Shown here piece after piece: positions 8,694 to 16,430 of a DNA stretch of 36,520 nucleotides; position 1 is the first letter of the stretch; each line of letters starts with the position of its first letter. Source of the stretch: Amylibacter sp. GTDB lineage: Bacteria > Pseudomonadota > Alphaproteobacteria > Rhodobacterales > Rhodobacteraceae. The notes under the pieces were generated by a model. That model saw nothing but the letters and a program-made list of their open reading frames with translations. It was not told the origin of the DNA and did no database searches. The stretch covers positions 1 to 36,520 of the forward strand of contig JAJFHY010000073.1 in assembly GCA_021775375.1 (NCBI GenBank), written 5' to 3'. Position numbers and translations under genes: made by a program.

Positions 8694-9203
8694 GTGCCCA
8701 AAAAATTCGCTGTTATTGGACTTTTGGCTCTGACTTACTGGATTTGCCCTGCTAGTGCTCAGCAAGTTGATCCACACACTCTGTATGAGCAAAATTGTGC
8801 AGGATGCCATACCCTACACGCGGGTGAGTTTGTGTATGAAAACCTCGATCTAATCGACAATACCCTTGTAGGTAAGAAAACTGGCAGACCCGTGTCTGCG
8901 TTTTTGGAAACAGGGCACGGAGGCTTGTCGCCTGATGAAATTAAGATCATGATGGATCATTTGTCAAGTATTCGGCAATCTGGACGGCTTTTTCACGAAA
9001 AATGCAGGATATGCCATGTCAACGCAAAGGAATTGGCACGCCTTAATCTTATTATTCGGGACGGCATACTTCTTGGCCGTTACACTGGAAAGGACATTGC
9101 TCAGTTTCTACTGAACCATGGACGGCTTGATACTAAAGAAGCCGCCAGAATGGTTGACGTACTAAAGCGCCAACTGATGACAACACCAACAACACAGAAT
9201 TAA
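8694..9203 (+). CDS. Secreted c-type cytochrome-like protein with two CxxCH motifs
   Basis: The signal peptide spans about residues 1-23 (hydrophobic FAVIGLLALTYWICPASA). Two heme-binding motifs, CAGCH and CRICH, sit in two similar halves, each followed by a helix-rich segment ending in a GHGGL or NHGRL turn. This suggests an internal duplication of a mono-heme domain. I choose GTG at 8694 because AAAGGA lies six bases upstream. ATG at 8679 is an alternative. Each half is short and no clear Met ligand is seen, so the second axial ligand may be His. It lies just inside the tRNA-Gly scar and may belong to an inserted segment. Electron-transfer partner unknown. Confidence 0.72.
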   Translation: MPKKFAVIGLLALTYWICPASAQQVDPHTLYEQNCAGCHTLHAGEFVYENLDLIDNTLVGKKTGRPVSAFLETGHGGLSPDEIKIMMDHLSSIRQSGRLFHEKCRICHVNAKELARLNLIIRDGILLGRYTGKDIAQFLLNHGRLDTKEAARMVDVLKRQLMTTPTTQN

Positions 9204-9415
9204 CGTGGGTTTGCATTGGCAACTTTGTCCGCATAAGAGACCTTCGATTGAACGAAATGCTGGACAGAGCACGAACGGCGGCTTTGGAGAGACGTGGGTT
9301 GTCATAACCATCTTTGGGCCACAACCCGAAGCTGCGCCTTTGCATTCCACCTACAGAATAGTCCGCATAACTCACTCCGGTGTATCAAAACCACTTCTCC
9401 GGCCATATCAAGAGC
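9204..9415. repeat. Non-coding stretch with a duplicated TTTGCATT...GTCCGCATAA motif
   Basis: No convincing gene is present; the overlapping ORFs on both strands have no recognisable features. Two direct copies of TTTGCATT-N(9-14)-GTCCGCATAA occur at 9210-9236 and 9339-9370, flanking a CGGCGGCTTTGG segment. The arrangement looks like a dispersed genomic repeat remnant rather than a gene. Confidence 0.4.
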
Positions 9416-10669
9416 TTATGAAACTATCTTTTTCATAGCCTTTAAAAATGCCTGCACTTCCTGCTTGGTATTATAATGGCACATTGACACACGAATGCAG
9501 CTATCCAGCCCAAGCGGGGTTAGAATATTGCCTGAATAGTGATCGGCGCGGCGTATGTGAACGCGAATACCGTTTTCAGACAGTTTTGCTACAACATCAC
9601 CGGATGGCTGGCCTTTGACCACGATAGAACAAAGCCCTTCACGGTGTGGATTGTCGATACCGCCGATCACTGTGATTTCCGGCATGTCGGCAAGTCCTGT
9701 TTCGCCACCGACACCGTGTAACATGGCGTCCACCAGCGCATTTTCCTGTGCGGTAATGGCGTGGCCCGCCGCGACAACCTTATCACGCGCGGTGGTAGCA
9801 TTAGACACGCGCCCGCCCAACCATTCGAAATATCCCACAACATCTGAAAATGTCGCATAAGAGCCTGCATCGCGGGTGCCCAGTTCCCAAGGTGCGTTGG
9901 GCGCGCCGATCAGTGTGTCATGGGGCATGGCCGCCAGACGATCTGAAATCCAAGCAATACCGTAGCCATGCCGCGAAAACACTTTGTAGGGCGAGATTAC
10001 ATAACCATCGATGCCGTAAGCATCAATGTCCAACCCGCCGTGGGCCGCATGCTGAATGCCGTCGACGATAATGATGCAATCGGGTGAGACATCGCGGATA
10101 GCTTTTGCAATTGCGCCTACGTCAACCGACATTCCGGTGACGGGTGAGGTGTGCAGGATGGTCGCCACGCGGGTATCTGCCGTGATGTGGGGAAGGTAAT
10201 CCTCAACACCAACAGTGCCTGTTGCATCGTTATGACTGGCAGAAACGTAGGATTTACCGGCAATTTCCGCCCATCTGATACAAGCGCTGCGTGATGCGGG
10301 ATGTTCTAGCGTGCTGCCCAGAACCTCACCGCCCTTGGGCGTGCCTAAACAAGCGGCACTAATCAGGCGAAACAGAAGTTCTGTGCCGCTTTCGCCGACA
10401 AAAACCTGACCGCCATTGGCATTCAGAAAGGTGCGGATGCTGTCTTTGGATGCCGCAATCATGGATCCGGCTTGTTGAGATGCAGGGTTATCGCGGCCCT
10501 GATTGTCGGGGATGGCAGCATATTGGGCAGTGGTTTCAACAACTGATTTCAGGGTCAGAGCGCCACCGGCGTTTTCAAAGAAAATACGCGCACCCTGATC
10601 GGGACAGCTATCGACCAGACAGAACCTGTCGCGGACTTCGTCCATTATGCTTTCAACGGTGGTAATCAT
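9416..10669 (-). CDS. Class V aminotransferase / cysteine desulfurase-like PLP enzyme
   Basis: This is a 417-residue fold-type I PLP enzyme. The cofactor lysine is in SPYKVFSRHGYG. The upstream IIIVDGIQHAAHG holds the aspartate and histidine that contact PLP in this family, and STLEHPASRS is the conserved Glu-His region. The closest recognisable relatives are selenocysteine lyase/cysteine desulfurase-like aminotransferases (CsdA-like, isopenicillin N epimerase-like), but the catalytic Cys loop is not obvious, so desulfurase activity is not assured. It is divergent from a LysR-type regulator over a short intergenic region, a layout in which the regulator commonly controls the enzyme gene. Substrate unknown. 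Confidence 0.85.
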   Translation of the reverse strand: MITTVESIMDEVRDRFCLVDSCPDQGARIFFENAGGALTLKSVVETTAQYAAIPDNQGRDNPASQQAGSMIAASKDSIRTFLNANGGQVFVGESGTELLFRLISAACLGTPKGGEVLGSTLEHPASRSACIRWAEIAGKSYVSASHNDATGTVGVEDYLPHITADTRVATILHTSPVTGMSVDVGAIAKAIRDVSPDCIIIVDGIQHAAHGGLDIDAYGIDGYVISPYKVFSRHGYGIAWISDRLAAMPHDTLIGAPNAPWELGTRDAGSYATFSDVVGYFEWLGGRVSNATTARDKVVAAGHAITAQENALVDAMLHGVGGETGLADMPEITVIGGIDNPHREGLCSIVVKGQPSGDVVAKLSENGIRVHIRRADHYSGNILTPLGLDSCIRVSMCHYNTKQEVQAFLKAMKKIVS

Positions 10670-10700
10670 TAGATGTTCCTTAAGCAGTGTTTCAAGAAAG

Positions 10701-10732
10701 CTCTACCACCAAATCTTCAAATGATTTAGAGT
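10701..10732. promoter_or_regulatory. Candidate LysR operator between divergent genes
   Basis: AAATC (10711-10715) and GATTT (10723-10727) form an inverted repeat with a 7-base spacer. It lies within a wider CTCTA...TAGAG pair. It lies 30-60 bases from both start codons, the usual position and size of a LysR-type binding site. This rests on symmetry and position only. Confidence 0.45.
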
Positions 10733-10763
10733 GTAATTGTTATATCAACCAAAAGGAAATGTT

Positions 10764-11624
10764 TTGGATATTCGATTTCTGGAAAGTCTGGTTGCGGTTG
10801 TTGAAGGTGGGTCAATTTCTGCGGCCGCACGCGGGCAGGGACTGACGGCAACCGCTGTCAGCCAACGCATCCGTGCCTTAGAGGTCGTGTTTGGTGCTGA
10901 TCTTTTGATCCGTTCGGGGCATGCCGCCGTACCAACCAAAGCCTGCCTGAACCTGCTGCCGCGCGCCCGTGACTTGATTTTTGAAGCCGCAATGTTGAAA
11001 CGCGATTTTGGTAAAGACGCATTATCGGGTCCGTTTCGGATCGGGGCCATTGAAACCGCCCTGTCAGAACTGATCCCGTCTGTGGTCAAAACGATTTCGG
11101 ACAATGCACCTGATTGCCAGCTATCGATCAAGCCGGGAACATCGATCCAGCTTTATGAAATGCTGGAAAATGGCCAGATTGATCTGGCTATTATAGTTGT
11201 ACCACCCTTTGCTATTCCAAAGGCCTTTTGTTTGGATAAACTGGCTGTACAACCCTATGTTTTGATCCAAAGTATCGATAATGGTCCTGTCACCAGAGAC
11301 AGGCTGATATCTGAGCCTATCATCCTATACGACCGTAAATCATGGGGTGGGGCACCTGCGTGGAAATGGGTTACAGAATATGCAAATCCACAGAATATCA
11401 TGTGTGATCTGGATGGGTTGCGTACCATTGCCGCAATGGTGGAAAGCGGTCTGGGGATAGCATTGTTGCCCAGCTGGCCGGAATTGCTGGACAGTAAGGC
11501 AAAGCTTTCATTTACCGCACCGGTGCCACCGATTTCAGACCGGAATATCGTTTTGCTGGGTAAAGCTGCGGAAAAGCATGACCCGCTTTGTGGCCTCATT
11601 CGTAAATGTTTGTTGCAGCACTAG
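10764..11624 (+). CDS. LysR-family transcriptional regulator
   Basis: The N-terminal winged helix-turn-helix is clear (LESLVAVVEGGSISAAARG then TATAVSQRIRALE), followed by a periplasmic-binding-like effector domain from about residue 80. I set the start at TTG 10764, giving LDIRFLESL..., because AAAGGAAA lies six to seven bases upstream and LysR proteins normally begin a few residues before this helix. Length (286 aa) is normal. It is divergent from the class V aminotransferase gene and probably regulates it. Its stop codon directly abuts the stop of the convergent TPR-sulfotransferase gene. Confidence 0.9.
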   Translation: MDIRFLESLVAVVEGGSISAAARGQGLTATAVSQRIRALEVVFGADLLIRSGHAAVPTKACLNLLPRARDLIFEAAMLKRDFGKDALSGPFRIGAIETALSELIPSVVKTISDNAPDCQLSIKPGTSIQLYEMLENGQIDLAIIVVPPFAIPKAFCLDKLAVQPYVLIQSIDNGPVTRDRLISEPIILYDRKSWGGAPAWKWVTEYANPQNIMCDLDGLRTIAAMVESGLGIALLPSWPELLDSKAKLSFTAPVPPISDRNIVLLGKAAEKHDPLCGLIRKCLLQH

Positions 11625-13400
11625 CTATTCATAGCCGAACCGTTCAATCCACGGCTGGATCCGGTCGTTATATGCTTTGAAATATGATTGGTAGTTTTTC
11701 CATCTGTATGTTGCATCTTTATAAAGCGGTTGCACCACCTGACTGTAACTTGGCGTGTTGATCTTACCGCGCTCTATGGCTGTTTTTTGATATTCGTTCA
11801 GGCTTTCTTCCCATTCCAGATCCAGAAACTGCAATAGTTTTTCAATCTCATTTGGCATATCAACAACGAGATCTTCATATCTGATCATGTGGAATTTCAA
11901 ATCATATCGTTTTTGTGACAACCACCAAGTTTCCATTACGGCACAATAAAAATCTATTATCCTTTCTAAATCCACCATATTTGCCATCTGCGGGTTCAAT
12001 TTAAAATATTGCATATAACAACTTAGGATACAGTCATACGGGTGCCTGATGGCCAAGATGAATTTAGAATGTGGAAATACGCTATGGATAAGTGGGGTTT
12101 CGATAGCGTTTAATGGCAATTTATCTATGCAAACCTGATTGGATGTACGGTTTTCAATGTGTTTGTCCAACTCGGCATAATATTGTGCCTGCAAATATGA
12201 GGCTCTTTTGGGATCAATGCTTTCGATATCTTCTAGGTTGAAAAAGCTATCCAACTCATTTCGAATTGCCGCAACCATTGGCTGCTCTTCCGCCACGACA
12301 ATATTAGTGTGACTGCGCAATATAGTGTCTAACAATGTTGTACCCGAGCGTGGAAAGCCAACAAGAAAACAGGGTGTGTTTTGGGTGGTATCGGTATTAT
12401 CAGCCACGTGCGGCAGAGCGGGTGCATCTTTCAACTCTTGTAATGCAGAGGTAATATTTGCGAAGTATGCATCCGGGTCGGCTTGTATATAATCAGAGCT
12501 TTGCTTTGCTTTCGTGTTCATCATTGAAAATGCTGAATATGCATCATCGAATAACCCGATTTTATCGCATGTCTTTCCTTTCAACTCATAGAAAGCAATG
12601 ACGCGCTTTTGGATTAAGTTATCCGGTGTGATCTGGGCGATTAAAATTTTTGCCTGCTCAAAATTCTTTTCCCGAAACTCCAGCAATGCAGCATAATATA
12701 ATATATTTGCGTTGCTTGCTGTGGGGGAGCTTTTTGCTTCTACCAATGTGCGGGACAATCCAGCAAGATTATTTGTTTTTTCATAAAAGTCACAAAGACT
12801 TGTTCTAAATTTCAAATCGTTAGGGTCAATTTGAAGAGCGTGTTGAAAACTTTGTTCAGCAGCTTCAATTTCACCATTGCCGTTCAATGCTATCGCAAGA
12901 TTGTTATGTAAAGTTGCATTGTCAGGTTCAATATTTAATGCTTTTTGATAACATTTGATTGCCGCGCTTAAGTTACCACTTTGTTTCAGCGCGCCGCCCA
13001 GATTATTATAGGCCTGCACCGATTTTGGATCAATTTGCAAAGCACGGTTAAAACATTGGGTCGCTGGGTCTATCTGGCCCTGTTTAATATATGCAACTCC
13101 AAGAAGGTTATGCAAAAATGGTGTTTGTGGATACTGTTTTAATAAGGCATTTCCGCGCTCTATAACCTCGTGCAATCTACCTTGATTATAAAGCTCAACC
13201 ACAGCTTTGATTTGATCTTGAGCGGACGTTGCAGTTCTTGGTTCATGCAATGCGTTCAAAGCCGCAAGGCCAAGCTGTGCAGGTTTGTTATTCGGGAACT
13301 TCATCAATACAGAAAGATACTGTTTTTTGGCTTCAGCAATTTGCCCGTTTTTAGCATGCTTTCGCGCGCTTAATAATAATTGCTGTACAGATAACTGCAT
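11625..13400 (-). CDS. TPR-repeat sulfotransferase (copy 1)
   Basis: This 591-residue fusion has tetratricopeptide repeats over roughly residues 5-310 and a C-terminal sulfotransferase domain. TPR units show the canonical pattern (e.g. AYNNLGGALKQSGNLSAAIKCY). The 5'-PAPS loop is GFPRSGTTLLDTILRSH near residue 350, and the 3'-phosphate site is AIRHPYDCILSCYMQ near 450. There is no signal peptide, so it is probably cytoplasmic. Related TPR-sulfotransferases occur in many marine and soil bacteria with undefined acceptors. A close paralog lies at 16431-18368 on the same strand, with a glycan-type trio between them. The upstream 45 bases are also conserved between the two, suggesting duplication with regulatory sequence. 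Confidence 0.88.
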   Translation of the reverse strand: MQLSVQQLLLSARKHAKNGQIAEAKKQYLSVLMKFPNNKPAQLGLAALNALHEPRTATSAQDQIKAVVELYNQGRLHEVIERGNALLKQYPQTPFLHNLLGVAYIKQGQIDPATQCFNRALQIDPKSVQAYNNLGGALKQSGNLSAAIKCYQKALNIEPDNATLHNNLAIALNGNGEIEAAEQSFQHALQIDPNDLKFRTSLCDFYEKTNNLAGLSRTLVEAKSSPTASNANILYYAALLEFREKNFEQAKILIAQITPDNLIQKRVIAFYELKGKTCDKIGLFDDAYSAFSMMNTKAKQSSDYIQADPDAYFANITSALQELKDAPALPHVADNTDTTQNTPCFLVGFPRSGTTLLDTILRSHTNIVVAEEQPMVAAIRNELDSFFNLEDIESIDPKRASYLQAQYYAELDKHIENRTSNQVCIDKLPLNAIETPLIHSVFPHSKFILAIRHPYDCILSCYMQYFKLNPQMANMVDLERIIDFYCAVMETWWLSQKRYDLKFHMIRYEDLVVDMPNEIEKLLQFLDLEWEESLNEYQKTAIERGKINTPSYSQVVQPLYKDATYRWKNYQSYFKAYNDRIQPWIERFGYE

Positions 13401-13722
13401 TTTTTATTCTCTCTTATTTAGCAAGACAGTGACACAAACGAAAACGTAATTAAATATGATAAAGACGAATATTCTATGTGCCACAATTAAAACCTGCACC
13501 TATTGTGCTATAACCTTTCAATATTAAATCCGGATTGTAGTCGAGATTGTGATATAAGCGTCACGGCGATAACGCGGCATTGGTCAATGGGTGCTGGGCG
13601 CAAGCTTTCTGTTGCTAAACTCAAGTGTAGGAAGCTACAGTTGAGCGAAAAATCAAAGCTTTGGTAAATGCGGTTTTGATGGGGCGGACGGGACTGGATA
13701 CGTTTTGAACAAAAGCGTTAAA
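13401..13722. other. Intergenic region between TPR-sulfotransferase 1 and gtrA
   Basis: No gene is supported in this ~320-base divergent intergenic region. It contains the block CACAAA...TATTCTAT at 13433-13477 that resembles the block upstream of TPR-sulfotransferase 2, and a CACAAT/ATTGTG inverted repeat beginning near 13482. Promoters for both flanking units presumably lie here. Confidence 0.4.
13433..13477 (-). promoter_or_regulatory. Upstream block conserved with TPR-sulfotransferase copy 2
   Basis: Read on the plus strand, CACAAA..GAAA....AATT.AAAT ends in TATTCTAT. The same ordered words occur at 18412-18454 in front of the paralog, at similar distance from its ATG. Conservation in non-coding DNA beside diverged coding sequence suggests a shared promoter or operator. 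Confidence 0.4.
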
Positions 13723-14124
13723 ATGAAACAGGAAACAAGAAGCATAGTGTTTCGTTTTGCTGTTGTAGGCACGATCGTTGCGGCCTGTTATGTAATTTTT
13801 TACCTGACACTTTTGGCGCTGGGTCTCTCTCAACCTTTTGCAAATATAATAGCGTTTCTTACGGCTGTTGCCATTCAGTATGTCGGCCAGGCACTTTGGA
13901 CATTCCGTCGCCCTTTGGCTATACCCACACAAATTGGCCGTTTTCTTGGAACAATCGGATTGGGGCTGGTTGTCTCTGCGCTGATTACAGGCGTTCTTGG
14001 CCCTTCATTCGGATGGTCAAGTTGGGTGTCAGCCGTGTTGGTGACGCTTGTTCTTCCCGTTCAAAATTTTATTTTCTTCAGAATTTGGGTGTTTACTGAA
14101 ACAGAAGCTTCATCGGAGAGTTGA
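13723..14124 (+). CDS. GtrA-family membrane protein (putative lipid-linked sugar flippase)
   Basis: GtrA-like proteins are small four-helix membrane proteins, thought to flip undecaprenyl-phosphate-linked sugars across the inner membrane. Four hydrophobic segments are visible (FRFAVVGTIVAACYVIFYLT, FANIIAFLTAVAIQYVG, FLGTIGLGLVVSALITGV and SAVLVTLVLPVQNFIFF), with the family-typical phenylalanine-tryptophan pattern around LWTFRR. The ATG at 13723 begins just before the first helix. A TTG 18 bases upstream is an alternative. Its TGA overlaps the ATG of the methyltransferase, so it is the first gene of a coupled three-gene unit. Confidence 0.85.
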   Translation: MKQETRSIVFRFAVVGTIVAACYVIFYLTLLALGLSQPFANIIAFLTAVAIQYVGQALWTFRRPLAIPTQIGRFLGTIGLGLVVSALITGVLGPSFGWSSWVSAVLVTLVLPVQNFIFFRIWVFTETEASSES

Positions 14125-14879
14125 TGGCACATATTTATTCAAACCAGTTTTTCGACTATATAGACGCGGGCGCAAAATCTTCGGCGCAACACATGATTAG
14201 TGTAGTTCAGCCATTGCTGGAAGTAAGAAGTATTGTGGATCTTGGCAGCGGGCGGGGCGTTTGGCTACGGGAATGGGCTGCTGCAGGCGTGGCTGACATT
14301 ACCGGTGTAGACGGCGACTATGTGGACCGAGAAAACCTTGCTATCCCTACAGATGCTTTTCACGCAACAGATCTGACCAAACCATTGGATCTTGGACGTC
14401 GATTTGATCTTGCACAAAGCCTGGAAGTTGGCGAGCATCTGCCTGAAACTGCGGCCAACATATTGGTCGACAGCCTGACAAAGCATAGTGACCGGGTTCT
14501 GTTTTCAGCTGCGGTGACAGGGCAGGGCGGCGAATTTCATATCAATGAAAAGCCTTTGTCTTTTTGGCAGGATATTTTTGCCGAACGGGGTTATACGGCC
14601 TTTGATTGCGTTCGCCCGCATTTGAAGTCTGTGTGGGATGTGGAGCCTTGGTATAAGTATAATACGATTTTATATGTGAATAAAGCGGGTCTAAAGGGCC
14701 TGCCTGAAGAGGTGCTGATAACAGAGGTTCCGGTTGGGGCGCCGGTTCCGAATGGTGGAAATGCATCGTGGCGTCTACGTCGGGCAATTGTATCTTTATT
14801 GCCGCGCAGTATGGTGACATGGATCGCACAGATGAATGCAGCTTGGAAAGTGCGTAGGTTGAAACGGTTGATTAAATGA
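14124..14879 (+). CDS. SAM-dependent methyltransferase in Gtr-like operon
   Basis: This is a 251-residue class I methyltransferase. The SAM motif is SIVDLGSGRGVWL near residue 35, followed by TGVDGDYV (acidic motif II) and a SLEVGEHLP motif typical of Methyltransf_23/11 proteins. No membrane segment is present. GGAGAG lies a few bases before the ATG, which overlaps the gtrA stop (TGATG). Its own stop overlaps the next start (ATGA). In canonical gtr cassettes this middle position is held by the GtrB glycosyltransferase, so this operon would modify a sugar or lipid acceptor differently. Substrate unknown. Confidence 0.85.
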   Translation: MAHIYSNQFFDYIDAGAKSSAQHMISVVQPLLEVRSIVDLGSGRGVWLREWAAAGVADITGVDGDYVDRENLAIPTDAFHATDLTKPLDLGRRFDLAQSLEVGEHLPETAANILVDSLTKHSDRVLFSAAVTGQGGEFHINEKPLSFWQDIFAERGYTAFDCVRPHLKSVWDVEPWYKYNTILYVNKAGLKGLPEEVLITEVPVGAPVPNGGNASWRLRRAIVSLLPRSMVTWIAQMNAAWKVRRLKRLIK

Positions 14880-16303
14880 CTGTGGGCACTACGGAAGCAC
14901 ATACGATGAAATCTAATGTACCGTTCATGTTGCTTTGTACGATCGGGCTAACTTTCGCGGTGCTGATGCTGGCTTCTGGCCTACAAGTGTTGGACCCAAT
15001 GGTCCGTCATGACGATTTTGGGGCATTGCTGGCTGATCCGACAGATTTTTATGTCAAAACCCTGGAGGAAGGGCGTTGGTTGAATTACTGGTGGCACCTG
15101 CGGGGATGGGTGACACCCGCTTGGATCAACTTTTCAGTTTATCAATTTTTCTGGGCAATTTTTGCCGGTGCTGCTGCTGTGAATGCATGTGGCAAAGAAG
15201 AACCGTTTAGATATGTCGCCGCTTTGGCATTGATGATCGTCGTTTCACTTCCCGCTTTGCTGATATCCGTGTGGTTCAATACGCTTCTTCCCGGTCTTGG
15301 TTTAGTGGCTTTATTTGCACTTCTGGCATCATTCCTGCGCCCCGCAACCATGCGTTGGTTGCTGCTGCTCTTTGTTCCATTAACACTTATGGCCTATACA
15401 ACTTTTCCGCTTTTATTATTAACGGTCTGCTTGACCACGCGGGATTTGCGCCGTTCTTGGTGGGATCTGCTGACCCTTATGGCAACCTTTGTCATCAGTT
15501 TCGCTTTAGGCTTGCTTGTGATTTATTCTCTTAATTATATGGAACATGGGGTTTTTGGTATTTCGATTGCAAACTGGCGCAATCCTACACCGCCGCATGA
15601 TCTGGCGTCTGTAATTGCCAACTTGGGTCTGGTTCTGGAGTTTTTCAAAGAAACGGCTTTGACGATTGCATTCGAGAATACAACTATGGTGACTATATTT
15701 GTTTTGGTTCTGACAGGCAGCCTTATATATCTTGCGCGTGTTGAGCCTTGGACGGCACTTTACATCTTTGCCGGTTTGTTTGCAGGTATTGGTCTTCTGA
15801 GTTTACAGATAATAATGACAGGCGTGATTACGCCTGCGCGTGCCGTAAACTTTGTCTGGGTTTTATACAGCGTTTTATGTGTTCGTGTTGCTGTTGTTTG
15901 CCATAGTAAGGGCAGGGTTCCAGCCAATTTGGCATGGAGCTTCCTGTTGATTACCATCACTGTCTATTTGATATGGATCTGGGAGCGATATTTTATATAC
16001 ACATATTGGCAAGATGAAACGCGGGCACTGGCAGTGCAGGCAGGAACCGGTGCGGGTCCCATTTATGTGATCGGTTCGTACAAAGCTCTTAAATCTGAAA
16101 GCAAGGTCGGCATTATGGGGCCGCGCGGCTTGCAGTTACGCTTGAAATACCTGACGGGACGTACAGTTTTTGTTTGCGATAGAACACCTGACGCATGTGA
16201 AAACGTATCTGCGGATGCACTTTCCGGCTTGGTTGTACCCGTGCCAGAGGTGCGGCAAATGCAAGATAGGACTGAAATCATTCTGCCCCCGGTCACAGAG
16301 TAA
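14876..16303 (+). CDS. Polytopic membrane protein resembling GtrII/GT-C glycosyltransferases
   Basis: The protein has 475 residues with about ten to eleven hydrophobic helices and a soluble C-terminal part of roughly 80-100 residues. After the first helix comes MVRHDDFGALLADP...GRW, an acidic-pair-then-GRW arrangement like the first external loop of GtrII-type and other GT-C enzymes, which use lipid-phosphate sugars. Position after gtrA and a methyltransferase, with a four-base ATGA overlap, supports a role in O-antigen or cell-surface glycan modification. Family assignment rests on topology and the acidic loop, so it is tentative. A short AAGTGC/GCACTT hairpin lies at its 3' end without a T-tract. 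Confidence 0.6.
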   Translation: MTVGTTEAHTMKSNVPFMLLCTIGLTFAVLMLASGLQVLDPMVRHDDFGALLADPTDFYVKTLEEGRWLNYWWHLRGWVTPAWINFSVYQFFWAIFAGAAAVNACGKEEPFRYVAALALMIVVSLPALLISVWFNTLLPGLGLVALFALLASFLRPATMRWLLLLFVPLTLMAYTTFPLLLLTVCLTTRDLRRSWWDLLTLMATFVISFALGLLVIYSLNYMEHGVFGISIANWRNPTPPHDLASVIANLGLVLEFFKETALTIAFENTTMVTIFVLVLTGSLIYLARVEPWTALYIFAGLFAGIGLLSLQIIMTGVITPARAVNFVWVLYSVLCVRVAVVCHSKGRVPANLAWSFLLITITVYLIWIWERYFIYTYWQDETRALAVQAGTGAGPIYVIGSYKALKSESKVGIMGPRGLQLRLKYLTGRTVFVCDRTPDACENVSADALSGLVVPVPEVRQMQDRTEIILPPVTE

Positions 16304-16430
16304 GTGCTTCACTAAGGTGCACTTAAAGGTCCATAGGGTGTATGCTATGATTTTCAATATGAAACCCACCCAACACGCGATCCTTAATAGTTGCCTGTTT
16401 TGATAGGGCTACAGTAAGTGGTAATTGTGC

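Noticed and set aside
16302-16324. AAGTGC/GCACTT hairpin as a rho-independent terminator
   Set aside because: The stem is six base pairs with an 11-base loop and no T-run on either strand.
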